Source: UBA7657 sp049652985 (GTDB taxonomy: Bacteria; Pseudomonadota; Alphaproteobacteria; Micavibrionales; Micavibrionaceae). From it: DNA of 64,000 nucleotides. Location of the stretch: assembly GCA_049652985.1 (NCBI GenBank), contig JBASFK010000002.1, forward strand, positions 186,001 to 250,000, in the 5' to 3' direction. Below are positions 8,689 to 17,535 of this stretch, one piece after another. Under the pieces are notes generated by a model. The model worked only from the letters and a program-made list of their open reading frames with translations, was not told the DNA's origin and ran no database searches. Each line of letters opens with the position of its first letter. Position 1 is the first letter of the stretch. Made by a program: the position numbers and the translations under genes.

Positions 8689-9305
8689 GACAAAAAATGC
8701 CTTTTCAGAATTTTTCCCTTATCTATTTCAAATACGAGCGGAATGCCGGTCGGGAATTCGGCTTCGTTGATGGTTTCGGGAGTTTCCGCGCCAAGAATGA
8801 TCAGCACAGAGCGAAGCGAATTGCCGTGCGCAGCGATGATAACATTTTTACCATCATCAAGCAGTGGTTTGATATTTGCATTGAAATAAGGGCGCACGCG
8901 GTTTTCGACGACATCTTTCAGGCATTCTCCGCCCGGGGGCGCGATATCATAGGAACGGCGCCAGATATGCACCTGTTCTTTGCCGTACTTGGCAACGGTT
9001 TCGTCCTTGTTGAGTCCGGTTAAATCACCGTAATCGCGCTCGCGCAGATCGTCGTGGCGGACCATGGATTTGAAAAGCTCCGGCTGGCCGGATTCCTTCA
9101 GGGCGATTTCGGCGGTGCGGTTGGCGCGTTTCTGGGTGGAGCTGAATAAATGATCGAATTTCAGCCCGGCCTTTTTGAGCATGGCGCCGGCGGCCTTTGC
9201 CTCCTCCTCGCCCTGGGGCGACAGGTCGACGTCCTTAAACCCGGTAAACCGGTTTTCCAGGTTCCACTGGCTCTGGCCGTGACGCAAAAGTACGAGAAAA
9301 TTCAT
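8685..9305 (-). CDS. gpmA: 2,3-bisphosphoglycerate-dependent phosphoglycerate mutase
   Basis: Interconverts 3- and 2-phosphoglycerate in glycolysis. The phospho-histidine motif LLRHGQSQWN lies at residues 6-15, followed by NRFTGFKDVDLS; the second catalytic histidine is in IIAAHGNSLRSVL. At 206 residues it is the short alphaproteobacterial form. The frame runs open to 9467, but ATG 9305 gives the family start MNFLVLLRHG. The downstream membrane-anchored gene overlaps its stop by ATGA. Confidence 0.95.
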   Translation of the reverse strand: MNFLVLLRHGQSQWNLENRFTGFKDVDLSPQGEEEAKAAGAMLKKAGLKFDHLFSSTQKRANRTAEIALKESGQPELFKSMVRHDDLRERDYGDLTGLNKDETVAKYGKEQVHIWRRSYDIAPPGGECLKDVVENRVRPYFNANIKPLLDDGKNVIIAAHGNSLRSVLIILGAETPETINEAEFPTGIPLVFEIDKGKILKRHFLS

Positions 9306-9530
9306 ATAATTAGCCCTTTTTACCCCAAGATTCCTTTGACTTCCGTTATAAATAGTGGCATTTGTATGCGCAGTAAAGAGGCGGGAGAGGCCCTGTTTCC
9401 CGGTTGACTGTTGAACCCACCCAAAGTGGTTTCCACTGTCCGCCCGGAACCAGTTCCCCGCTCCCACCGAAATTCAAGCCACCTCCCGTAAAGTGCGGGC
9501 GGGGCTAAACCATATAAGGAAATAAAAACT
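9306..9530. promoter_or_regulatory. Divergent gpmA/pnp intergenic region and pnp leader
   Basis: 225 bases with no convincing gene. Contains several short inverted repeats (for example AGTGG-TTT-CCACT and CCCG/CGGG just before the pnp ribosome-binding site AAGGA) and a TTGACT that could be a -35 for pnp. In E. coli the pnp leader hairpin is a target of RNase III and PNPase autoregulation; a similar role here is only inference. Confidence 0.35.
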
Positions 9531-11741
9531 ATGTTTAATCTCTTTAGAAAAGAAATCGAGTTCGCAGGCAAAACAATTGTCCTCGAAACCGGTAAAATTG
9601 CCCGTCAGGCTGACGGTGCCGTTCTCGCCACGATGGGCGAAACCTCCGTTCTTTGTGCCGTTACCGGCGCCAAGAGCGTGAAAGAAGGCCAGGATTTCTT
9701 CCCCCTCACGGTTCACTACCAGGAAAAAACCTACGCTGCCGGTAAAATCCCCGGCGGCTTCTTCAAGCGCGAAGCGCGTCCTTCCGAAAAAGAGACGCTG
9801 ACCTCCCGCCTGATCGACCGCCCGATCCGCCCGCTGTTCCCGAAGGACTTCTATAACGAAGTCCAGGTGATCGCGACCGTGGTATCGCACGATCTCGAAA
9901 ACGACCCGGACATGGTCGCCCTCATCGGCTGTTCAGCGGCCCTCACGATTTCGGGTATCCCGTTCATGGGCCCGATTGCCAGCGCGCGTATCGGTTACAT
10001 CAACGGCGAACTCGTCATCAACCCGACCATGTCGGAGATGAAAGAGAGCGCACTGGATCTCATTGTTGCCGGTACGAAAGAAGGCGTCCTGATGGTTGAA
10101 TCCGAAGCGAAAGAGCTTTCGGAAGAAATCATGCTGGATGCAGTCACAAAGGGCTGGAAATCGTTCCAGCCGGTTATCGACGGCATCATCGACCTCGCCG
10201 AAATGTGCGCGAAAGAGCCGTGGCCAATCACCGAGACGCCCGCTCACCTCAAGAAACTCGCTTCCGATATTAAATCCGGTTACGAGAAAGAGGTTCGCGA
10301 CGCTTACGCCATTACCAACAAGGCCGAGCGTTATGCCGCTGTCGGCGCCGCGAAGAAAAAAGCGGTTGCCCAGTTCAAGAGCGACGAGATCAGCGACAAC
10401 ACGATTGCTTCCAAGTTCAAGGAACTGGAATCGGATGTTGTCCGCGGTAACATCCTGAAAACCGGCAAGCGTATCGATCAACGCGACACGAAAACCGTCC
10501 GCCCGATCGTTGCCGAAACCGGTATCCTGCCCCGTACGCACGGCTCCGCCCTGTTTACGCGCGGCGAGACGCAGGCTCTCGTTGTTACCACGCTTGGCAC
10601 CGGCCAGGACGAGCAGATCATCGATGCGCTGGAAGGTGAATACAAGCAGCGCTTCATGCTTCACTACAATTTCCCTCCCTACTCCGTCGGTGAAGCCGGC
10701 CGTATGGGTCCTCCGGGCCGCCGTGAAATCGGCCACGGCAAGCTGGCATGGCGCGCGATCAACCCGCTCCTGCCGTCTGTCGAGGATTTCCCGTACACGA
10801 TGCGCGTGGTCTCCGAGATCACGGAATCGAACGGATCATCCTCGATGGCAACCGTCTGCGGCACCTCGCTGGCGCTGATGGATGCCGGTGCGCCGCTGAA
10901 GGCGCCGGTCGCCGGTATCGCCATGGGCCTCATCAAGGAAGGCAATGAATTCGCCGTCCTGTCCGACATTCTCGGCGATGAAGACCATCTCGGCGACATG
11001 GACTTTAAAGTCGCAGGTACGGAAAAAGGCATCACCGCCCTGCAGATGGACATCAAGATCACCTCGATCACCGAGGAAATCATGAAAATCGCCGTTAACC
11101 AGGCGAAAGAAGGCCGCCTGCACATTCTCGGCGAAATGAACAAGGCATTGACCGAAGCGCGCGGCGAGCTCAGCAAGTTCGCACCGCAGATCGTCACGCT
11201 GAAAATCCCGACGGATAAAATCCGCGAGGTTATTGGCACCGGCGGCAAGGTCATTCGCGAAATCTGCGAAGTGTCCGGCGCGAAAGTGGATATCGAGGAT
11301 GACGGCACGATCAAGGTATCGGCCGTTAATGCCGATGCCATCGAGAAAGCCGTCAACATGATCAAAGGCATCACGGAAGAGCCCGAGACCGGCAAGGTCT
11401 ATAGCGGTAAAGTCGTGAAAACCATGGAATTCGGCGCGTTCGTCAATTTCATGGGCGCGAAAGACGGCCTCGTTCACATTTCCGAACTCGCCGACCGCCG
11501 CGTTGCAACGACCAACGAAGTCGTCAACGAAGGCGACCAGGTGAAGGTCGTCGTGCTTGGGATGGATGACCGCGGCAAGGTGAAGCTGTCGATGAAACGC
11601 GTCAACCAGGAGAATGGCGAAATCATCGGCGAACTGCCCGACCCGTCGGAAGTCTCTGCGCCACGCCCGCGCCGTGAAGGTGGCGACCGTGATCGCGGAC
11701 GCGACCGTGGCCCGCGCCGTGAAGGCGGCGGACGCCGTTAA
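9531..11741 (+). CDS. pnp: Polyribonucleotide nucleotidyltransferase (PNPase)
   Basis: 3'-to-5' phosphorolytic exoribonuclease of the degradosome. 736 residues: two RNase PH-like halves (first about 10-140, second about 310-545 with RTHGSALFTRGETQAL and the PPYSVGEAGRMGPPGRREIGHGKLA segment, given here in parts), a KH domain (about 555-615, IREVIGTGGKVIREI) and an S1 domain (about 622-690, YSGKVVKTMEFGAFVNF). The tail is Arg/Asp/Gly-rich. It follows rpsO in many genomes; here gpmA and two small genes intervene. A clear terminator follows. Confidence 0.98.
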   Translation: MFNLFRKEIEFAGKTIVLETGKIARQADGAVLATMGETSVLCAVTGAKSVKEGQDFFPLTVHYQEKTYAAGKIPGGFFKREARPSEKETLTSRLIDRPIRPLFPKDFYNEVQVIATVVSHDLENDPDMVALIGCSAALTISGIPFMGPIASARIGYINGELVINPTMSEMKESALDLIVAGTKEGVLMVESEAKELSEEIMLDAVTKGWKSFQPVIDGIIDLAEMCAKEPWPITETPAHLKKLASDIKSGYEKEVRDAYAITNKAERYAAVGAAKKKAVAQFKSDEISDNTIASKFKELESDVVRGNILKTGKRIDQRDTKTVRPIVAETGILPRTHGSALFTRGETQALVVTTLGTGQDEQIIDALEGEYKQRFMLHYNFPPYSVGEAGRMGPPGRREIGHGKLAWRAINPLLPSVEDFPYTMRVVSEITESNGSSSMATVCGTSLALMDAGAPLKAPVAGIAMGLIKEGNEFAVLSDILGDEDHLGDMDFKVAGTEKGITALQMDIKITSITEEIMKIAVNQAKEGRLHILGEMNKALTEARGELSKFAPQIVTLKIPTDKIREVIGTGGKVIREICEVSGAKVDIEDDGTIKVSAVNADAIEKAVNMIKGITEEPETGKVYSGKVVKTMEFGAFVNFMGAKDGLVHISELADRRVATTNEVVNEGDQVKVVVLGMDDRGKVKLSMKRVNQENGEIIGELPDPSEVSAPRPRREGGDRDRGRDRGPRREGGGRR

Positions 11742-11770
11742 TACGGTTTTCTATATTTGAAAGATTTAAG

Positions 11771-11800
11771 ATGCCCGCCGTCAAAAGCGGGCATTTTTTA
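11771..11800 (+). terminator. Intrinsic terminator after pnp
   Basis: Perfect 8-bp stem ATGCCCGC / GCGGGCAT with an 8-base loop followed by six T residues. Confidence 0.9.
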
Positions 11801-12044
11801 TTGCTCGAGATTATTACCGCATAACGCGTACGTAAGCAGATGATTTCTGGCGATAGCTGCCTCCTATGCAACTAGTCCTTGCTAAAATATGAATTTATTC
11901 CTATAATGAGCCGATGAAAACAGGACTGGAAAGCGCGGGAAAATTAAAACAGAGCAACAAACGAACTAATAAAAAGCGCTTTATTATCAAGGCAGCCCCC
12001 ACCCCCCTATGCGTTTTGGAACAATCGAACTATAAGATATTTCC

Positions 12045-12794
12045 ATGACGCTTAAACTTCCCAAGATTATCGGTCACCGCGGCGCGGCGGCTTATGCCCC
12101 AGAAAATACGCTGGAGGGAATCCACACCGCCGCCGACATGGGCGTGGAGTGGGTGGAGTTCGACGTCAAGTTGACGAAGGACCAGGTGCCGATCCTGTTC
12201 CATGACGACACGCTGGAGCGCACGACCAATGGCGGCGATACGCCCGTGGCTCAACTTACATATGAGGAGATCCGCCAGTTCGAGGCCGGGAGCTGGTTCG
12301 CGGATTCTTTTGCCGGGATAAAAATCCCGACACTGGAGGAAGCGCTCGAAGTCGTTATCGACCGGAAGCTCGGCCTCAATCTTGAAATCAAGCCCTGCCC
12401 GGGCCGCGAGAAGGAAACGGCGGAGGCCGCGCTCGATGTGCTTTCGCAGGTCTGGGACGATCATGACCGCCTTTTGATTTCCAGCTTCTCGCATGTGTCG
12501 ATGGAAACGGCGCTCGACATGGCCGGCGGCTGGCGCCGTGGATTTTTATTGCCTGAAGAATGGCCCGAGAACTGGCAGGAGCTTGCAGAATATCTGGAGG
12601 TTTCGACATTCAACGTGAACGGCAACAAGGTGACGCGCGACCAGATCGACGAATTGCTGGATTTAGAAAAACCGATCCTGGCCTATACGATCAATGACCC
12701 CGATCGCGCGCGAATTTTGCAGGGCTGGGGCGTGGATGGGTTTTTTACGGATGCGCCGGATGTGATTAAAGATTCTATATTATCAGTGCATTAA
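12045..12794 (+). CDS. Glycerophosphodiester phosphodiesterase
   Basis: Hydrolyses glycerophosphodiesters to glycerol-3-phosphate and an alcohol. The 249-residue GDPD TIM barrel starts with GHRGAAAYAPENT (catalytic His) and has EFDVKLTKDQVPILFHDD (metal-binding Glu and Asp, second His), LNLEIKPCPG, and the ending ILQGWGVDGFFTDAPD. There is no signal peptide, so it is a cytosolic UgpQ-type enzyme. A TATAAG lies only 8 bases before the ATG, so the transcript may have almost no leader. 244 bases of non-coding sequence separate it from pnp. Confidence 0.93.
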   Translation: MTLKLPKIIGHRGAAAYAPENTLEGIHTAADMGVEWVEFDVKLTKDQVPILFHDDTLERTTNGGDTPVAQLTYEEIRQFEAGSWFADSFAGIKIPTLEEALEVVIDRKLGLNLEIKPCPGREKETAEAALDVLSQVWDDHDRLLISSFSHVSMETALDMAGGWRRGFLLPEEWPENWQELAEYLEVSTFNVNGNKVTRDQIDELLDLEKPILAYTINDPDRARILQGWGVDGFFTDAPDVIKDSILSVH

Positions 12795-12803
12795 ATGGAT
12801 ATA

Positions 12804-12832
12804 TTGACATAATTTTTAGGGGTTGCTAGTTT
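12804..12832 (+). promoter_or_regulatory. Sigma-70-type promoter for the 12859 gene
   Basis: TTGACA, a 17-base spacer, then TAGTTT, 26 bases before the start codon. The perfect -35 and spacing make this a good candidate; the -10 is imperfect. Confidence 0.55.
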
Positions 12833-12858
12833 GCCCTTTATTCACCAAGGAGTAAAAA

Positions 12859-13161
12859 ATGCCCTTAAAGCCCGTTATCACAGAGCCTTTCACAATTGAA
12901 AAATTTAACGCTTTGTCGTTTGAAGAAAGATGTCAACAAAATGCATATGAGGTGCAAACGCATCATTGGCCATTTTTCCTGGCGGAAGCAGCCAAACTCA
13001 TTGTATGTCCCCGCGTTGAAACCGACGTCAGAAGCTACAGAACTTTCGGTTTTCCTGAATTGACCGCAAAGAACGCTTTCAGGGCTGTTCAAACTCGTGT
13101 GTCTAGAGCTAATGAAACCACACAAAGAATCCTGGAGTTGCTCGAGAACAATCGCGCTTAG
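12859..13161 (+). CDS. Hypothetical 100-residue protein
   Basis: Supported by its own promoter-like element and a strong ribosome-binding site (AAGGAG, 7 bases before ATG). Sequence begins MPLKPVITEPFTIEKFNALS and is soluble and mostly helical; the C-terminal part (about 68-97) could be an amphipathic helix. No family recognised. Its base composition is visibly more AT-rich than pnp or the fab genes, suggesting a late arrival. It runs into fabI tail to tail, overlapping by four bases. Confidence 0.7.
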   Translation: MPLKPVITEPFTIEKFNALSFEERCQQNAYEVQTHHWPFFLAEAAKLIVCPRVETDVRSYRTFGFPELTAKNAFRAVQTRVSRANETTQRILELLENNRA

Positions 13162-13979
13162 CCGCCGTTGCCATTCTTTGCAATCGCATCGAGCTGATCA
13201 TGGGCGGGCATGCCGACAGCGTTGAAGCCGCAATCAACATAGTGGATTTCGCCGGTGACGGCGGAGGAGAGATCGGACAGCAAATAAAGCCCTGCCCCGC
13301 CGATTTCCTCCAGTTCGACCGAACGGCGAAGCGGCGAAGCCAGAGTCGAATATTTAAACGTCTTGCGCGCGCCGCCGATAACAGCACCTGCCAGCGTTCT
13401 CATCGGCCCGGCGGAAATCGCGTTCACCCTGATACCATCCGGTCCTAGATCAGCAGCCAGATAACGCGTCGAGGCCTCAAGTGCGGCCTTGGCAACGCCC
13501 ATGACGTTATAAGACGGCATGACTTTTTCTGCGCCGTAATATGACAGCGTAACGGCGCTGCCGCCCTCTTTCATCAAATCTTTTGCCCGACGCATTACGC
13601 TCGTGAACGAATAGCAGGAAATGTGCATCGTCTGCAGGAAGTTGCCGAGTGTGGTGTCGACATAACGGCCCTGCAGCTCTTCCTTGTTTGAGTACGCCAC
13701 TGCGTGAATAAGAAAATCGAGCGAACCCCATTCGGACCTAAGCGTTTCAAAAGCGCGGTCGAGGCTTTCCTCTTTTTGGACGTCACAATCGATGACGATT
13801 TTCGAGCCGATTTCGGCAACGAGCGGCTTGACGCGTTTACCGAACGCCTCACCCTGGTAGGTGAACGCCATTTCGGCGCCATGCTTATGCAGCATCTCGG
13901 CCAAGCCCCAGGCGATGGAATGGTCGTTCGCGACGCCCATCACCAGTCCGCGTTTACCTTTCATAAGCTGTGCGGTCAT
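13158..13979 (-). CDS. fabI: Enoyl-[acyl-carrier-protein] reductase (NADH)
   Basis: Catalyses the last step of each fatty acid elongation cycle. The 273-residue SDR protein shows GVANDHSIAWGLAEMLHKHG (nucleotide-binding loop), the atypical FabI catalytic set Y-x6-K in SYNVMGVAKAALE, and RVNAISAGPMRTLA. The start lies directly after the fabB stop, so the three fab genes are translated in a row. The alternative ATG at residue 6 (MKGKRG) is also plausible. In E. coli this enzyme is the triclosan target. Confidence 0.96.
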   Translation of the reverse strand: MTAQLMKGKRGLVMGVANDHSIAWGLAEMLHKHGAEMAFTYQGEAFGKRVKPLVAEIGSKIVIDCDVQKEESLDRAFETLRSEWGSLDFLIHAVAYSNKEELQGRYVDTTLGNFLQTMHISCYSFTSVMRRAKDLMKEGGSAVTLSYYGAEKVMPSYNVMGVAKAALEASTRYLAADLGPDGIRVNAISAGPMRTLAGAVIGGARKTFKYSTLASPLRRSVELEEIGGAGLYLLSDLSSAVTGEIHYVDCGFNAVGMPAHDQLDAIAKNGNGG

Positions 13980-15212
13980 CTAGCCCTCATACCGTGAAAG
14001 GGCGAGTGTCGCGTTCGTTCCGCCGAAGCCGAAGGAATTCGAAAGCACGGTCTGATGCGTGACGTTATCAATGCGCTTGGTCGCGATATTCATGCCGACC
14101 GCACCCTCATCCATATTTTCAACATTGATGCTGGGCGCGACGAAATTCTCGTTCATCATCAGCAGGCAATAGATAGTCTCCTGCACGCCGGTCGCGCCGA
14201 GACTGTGGCCGGTCATGGATTTGGTTGCGCTGATATGCGGCAGGTCTTTGCTCTTGAAGACTTCGCGGATGGCGTTGAGCTCGGTGATATCGCCGACAGG
14301 TGTCGAGGTGCCATGTGTATTGATGTAAGTCACGGGCGTCTGGATGGTTTTCAGGGCCTGCTGCATGCAGCGGACTGCGCCCTCGCCGCTCGGGGCGACC
14401 ATGTCGGCGCCGTCGGACGTCGCGCCGTAGCCGGTGATTTCGCCGTATATTTTAGCGCCGCGTGCTTTTGCGTGTTCAAGTTCCTCAAGCACCACGATGC
14501 CGCCGCCGCCTGAAATGACGAAGCCGTCGCGGTCCTTGTCGTAGGCGCGGCTGGCGCGCGAAGGCGTGTCGTTATATTTGGATGACATTGCGCCCATGGC
14601 GTCGAACAGGACGGAGAGCGTCCAATCGAGATCCTCGCCGCCACCAGCGAACATGACGTCCTGCTTGCCGAACTGTATTTGTTCTGCGGCGTTGCCGATG
14701 CAGTGCGCCGAGGTCGAGCACGCGGACGAGATCGAATAGTTCACGCCCTTGATTTTGAAGTTGGTTGCGGCGGTCGCGGACGTCGTGGAGCTCATGCATT
14801 TCGGCACAGCGAACGGGCCGACGCGTTTCGGGCCCTTGGTCAGTGTCGTTTCCGCTGCAGCAACCTGCACTTTTGTGGATGGACCGCCGGAGCCGACGAT
14901 AATTCCGGTGCGCTCGTTGCTGACGTCTTTTTCTTCTAAGCCCGCATGCTGGATCGCCTGCGTCATCGCGAGGTGAACATACGCCGCTGCATCGCCCATG
15001 AAGCGGTACATGCGTTTGTCGATCAGCTCTTCCGGATTGATCTGCGGTTTGCCGTAGACCTGGCTGCGGAATCCCAGTTGATGATAATCGGGCGCGCCGA
15101 TGATGCCGGATTTACCGGCCTTCAGCGACTTCGAAACTTCCTCGATCGAATTGCCGATGCAGGAGATGATCCCCATCCCGGTGACGACAACGCGGCGCAG
15201 ATGATGTGTCAT
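13980..15212 (-). CDS. fabB: Beta-ketoacyl-ACP synthase I
   Basis: Condensing enzyme that, with FabA, commits intermediates to unsaturated fatty acid synthesis. The 410-residue thiolase-fold protein has the active cysteine in SSACSTSAHCIGNA, and the two catalytic histidines in NTHGTSTPVGD and GHSLGATGVQE. An AGGGAAG ribosome-binding site precedes ATG. Placement between fabA and fabI, and the FabB-type N-terminus (RRVVVTGMGIISCIGNS), favour FabB over FabF. Confidence 0.95.
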   Translation of the reverse strand: MTHHLRRVVVTGMGIISCIGNSIEEVSKSLKAGKSGIIGAPDYHQLGFRSQVYGKPQINPEELIDKRMYRFMGDAAAYVHLAMTQAIQHAGLEEKDVSNERTGIIVGSGGPSTKVQVAAAETTLTKGPKRVGPFAVPKCMSSTTSATAATNFKIKGVNYSISSACSTSAHCIGNAAEQIQFGKQDVMFAGGGEDLDWTLSVLFDAMGAMSSKYNDTPSRASRAYDKDRDGFVISGGGGIVVLEELEHAKARGAKIYGEITGYGATSDGADMVAPSGEGAVRCMQQALKTIQTPVTYINTHGTSTPVGDITELNAIREVFKSKDLPHISATKSMTGHSLGATGVQETIYCLLMMNENFVAPSINVENMDEGAVGMNIATKRIDNVTHQTVLSNSFGFGGTNATLALSRYEG

Positions 15213-15225
15213 TTAAATTTCTTCC

Positions 15226-15747
15226 CTACAGGGCCTTGGGATTGTCGAACAATCCAACTTTCAGATCGGCGGCTTCGTAGATCAGTTTGCCGTCGGCGAA
15301 CATTTTGCCATCGCCGATGCCAAGCACGAGTTTTCTATTTATGACGCGCTTCAGGTCGACCACATATTTGACCAGTTTAACTTCAGGTAATACCTGGCCG
15401 GTCAGTTTCAATTCACCGAGACCGAGCGCACGGCCAGAGCCAAGCGCTCCGGTCCAGCCGAGATAGAAACCAAGCAACTGCCAGAGGGCATCTAATCCCA
15501 GACACCCTGGCATTACAGGATCGGATTCAAAATGGCAGTCGAAAAACCATAGTGAAGGCTTGATATCGAATTCGGCTTCGATCACGCCCTTGCCGTACGC
15601 GCCGCCAACAAGGGAAACATTGGTAATACGGTCGAACATCAGCATAGGCGGCAGCGGCAAGCGGGCATTGCCGGGGCCGAATATGCGGCCATGACCGCAA
15701 TCGATCAGATCGTCATAGGTATAACTGGACTTCGGCTGGAAGGACAT
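15226..15747 (-). CDS. fabA: 3-hydroxydecanoyl-ACP dehydratase/isomerase
   Basis: Dehydrates beta-hydroxyacyl-ACP and isomerises trans-2- to cis-3-decenoyl-ACP, the entry to unsaturated fatty acids. The hot-dog fold shows the catalytic His and Asp in CHFESDPVMPGCLGLDALWQ. The frame is open to 15774, but ATG 15747 has AAGG six bases upstream and gives 173 residues, nearly the E. coli length, starting at SFQPKSSYTYDDL. First gene of fabA-fabB-fabI. Confidence 0.95.
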   Translation of the reverse strand: MSFQPKSSYTYDDLIDCGHGRIFGPGNARLPLPPMLMFDRITNVSLVGGAYGKGVIEAEFDIKPSLWFFDCHFESDPVMPGCLGLDALWQLLGFYLGWTGALGSGRALGLGELKLTGQVLPEVKLVKYVVDLKRVINRKLVLGIGDGKMFADGKLIYEAADLKVGLFDNPKAL

Positions 15748-15833
15748 TGCGGGCCTTGCTGCTGTGAGTGTCATGGGGAAGTTATAGGGGGATTAGCCCA
15801 CTGGCGCAAGCCTTTAGCGGCTGAAACCCACCC

Positions 15834-16808
15834 TCATCCGGAGGCCATAATATGGGTCAGGCAGACGGATTTATAGGTTTCCGTGATCGCCATCATGGCG
15901 AGCGGCTTGGCAATTGCGGGCTCAAGGTCAGGCACTTCGCCGCCGGAAGCCACGGCAATCATGCGCCCGGCCGCCTTGGCGCAGGCCACCGACTGGTCAT
16001 ACTGGCTTTTCATCTGGATAGCGCTGAAAAAGCCGTGGCAGAAAGGTTCTATCCCTGCGATCAGGTCGAGAGGGGCGTTCAGCGGTGTATCGTTGGCGGC
16101 AAGGCCGAAGCGCCAGTCCGAGCCCGCAGGCACGCCGAGGCGCACCGCTTCCTGGGTCATGACATTCGTTACGAGATCGAGATTTTCTGGCAGGTCCGCG
16201 CCGCGGAAAAGCTGGCAGCAGTTGGAATTAAGCGACAAAGCGAGACGCCGCCCGGCCACAGCAGCCAAGGCCGCTATGCAATCACCAAGGGACCAGCCCT
16301 CTTCGGCAACTTTCTTTTCAATGACGATATCGCACAGTTCCTGCGCCGAGATTTCAAAGGCCATGCAGCGGGTGGCACATTCGATCAGCAGGCGTAATGA
16401 TTCTTCGCGCGGCTGACCGTCATCTTCCCAGCTGACGATGACATTATGAAGTATGACCATGATGAGGTCGTGGAATTCGAAGCTGCAATCGAGCCATTCC
16501 TCGAAAAATTCGCGGGCGGCCTGGCGGCCCCGCTCGGTTTCATGATCGAGCATATGCGCCGGCGGCAGCGCGCCCGGCGGCAATGACCCGGCGGCAGGCT
16601 TGCAATTCAGCAGGCCCGCCAGCTTGGTAAAGCCGGCATACATGGATTTATCAGGGTCGTCGAATACCAGGTAGGTTTCAACGAGGACACCAGCCATATG
16701 CTGGATCACCTTCATTGCGTCCGTTCCCTTCTTGAGATCGGTCGCAAGACGGATGAGTCCGGCGTACAGCCGGCCTCCCATGTCGGGCTTGTTGGTCAGG
16801 GCAAACAT
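15834..16808 (-). CDS. Hypothetical 324-residue protein
   Basis: I do not recognise a family. The protein is predicted soluble and helix-rich, with no signal peptide or TM segment, and cysteine-rich (at least ten Cys scattered, including a CC pair in LNSNCCQLFRG). Start ATG 16808 is preceded by roughly 160 bases of non-coding DNA and the codon use looks like that of neighbouring genes, so it is a real gene. It reads in the same direction as fabA and ends about 85 bases upstream of the fabA start; a link to lipid metabolism is not implied by anything in the sequence. Confidence 0.75.
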   Translation of the reverse strand: MFALTNKPDMGGRLYAGLIRLATDLKKGTDAMKVIQHMAGVLVETYLVFDDPDKSMYAGFTKLAGLLNCKPAAGSLPPGALPPAHMLDHETERGRQAAREFFEEWLDCSFEFHDLIMVILHNVIVSWEDDGQPREESLRLLIECATRCMAFEISAQELCDIVIEKKVAEEGWSLGDCIAALAAVAGRRLALSLNSNCCQLFRGADLPENLDLVTNVMTQEAVRLGVPAGSDWRFGLAANDTPLNAPLDLIAGIEPFCHGFFSAIQMKSQYDQSVACAKAAGRMIAVASGGEVPDLEPAIAKPLAMMAITETYKSVCLTHIMASG

Positions 16809-16968
16809 TTGATTCAGTAAAATGAGGGGTTCAGAGGGATTTAATGGGCACGTGTGGAAAACTCAGGGGATAGAATCGGGTGGGGCACGAATCACCCTTA
16901 TGAATCAAGGATAAGCGAAAAACGACGATTCGTAAATGTCTGAGAAGGGAAATAATTGAGGATAAGGT

Positions 16969-17505
16969 TCAGTCTATTTTTTCTTTTTCATAAACGCCCC
17001 AGATATGGTTGCGTTCCAGCCAGCCTTTATAACCGGCTGCGTTGACCTCGCACCAAGCGCCCTCATCACAAGTATCTACATCTAAAACGACGCGGGGCTC
17101 GAGAATCGCTGCTTCGCTGGAGTCTTTCTTGGGCTTCTGATGCAGGACGACCTTTTCGCCGTCCTTAATCATGCCCGTGCGCTTGCCCGAAATGAGGGAC
17201 TGGTGGACCCAGCCGGTTTCGCCCTCGAAATCCTTAATTTTGCGCCAGACTTCATATTCCAGAATAACTTCGACCGGCAGCCCCTTCTTTCTATAGACAT
17301 ATTTGACCGGGTAGCGGGAGCCCGGGCCGGAGCGCACGAACACCTCGTCCGAGGACAGGGATACGAACCGGGGCAACGGGAAGGCCGTGGACCTGAACGC
17401 ATCGGTGGGCGGGTCGGCGGCATAGGAAATGCCGAAAACCGCCATAATAAGGGCTGTAAGGACTAAAATAGCCAGAAAGGCCATGTTCGATGTTTTATTG
17501 GTCAT
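16969..17505 (-). CDS. Exported protein with two bacterial SH3 domains
   Basis: 178 residues with a signal peptide or anchor (hydrophobic 9-27, ending SYAAD), then two SH3-like domains: about 45-105 (SSDEVFVRSGPGSRYPVKYVYRKKG... GWVHQSLISGKR, in parts) and about 110-172 (ending CEVNAAGYKGWLERNHIWGVY). This matches the alphaproteobacterial DUF1058/SH3_4 family, likely binding peptidoglycan in the periplasm. Cys in VDTCDEGAWCEV could form a disulfide. It is divergent from dusA with almost no gap. Confidence 0.85.
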   Translation of the reverse strand: MTNKTSNMAFLAILVLTALIMAVFGISYAADPPTDAFRSTAFPLPRFVSLSSDEVFVRSGPGSRYPVKYVYRKKGLPVEVILEYEVWRKIKDFEGETGWVHQSLISGKRTGMIKDGEKVVLHQKPKKDSSEAAILEPRVVLDVDTCDEGAWCEVNAAGYKGWLERNHIWGVYEKEKID

Positions 17506-17523
17506 TTGAACCTATTGTATGAT
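17495..17523 (+). promoter_or_regulatory. Candidate dusA promoter
   Basis: TATGAT at 17518-17523, 12 bases before the preferred dusA ATG, with a weak TTATTG 17 bases further up inside the divergent gene. The transcript would have only a few leader bases. Confidence 0.4.
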
Positions 17524-17535
17524 AAAAAACCCGCC

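Noticed and set aside
9380..9480. Structured GC-rich stretch that might be a small RNA (6S, SRP or RNase P)
   Set aside because: No match to the conserved core of any of these RNAs; only short inverted repeats are present, so it is left as leader/intergenic.
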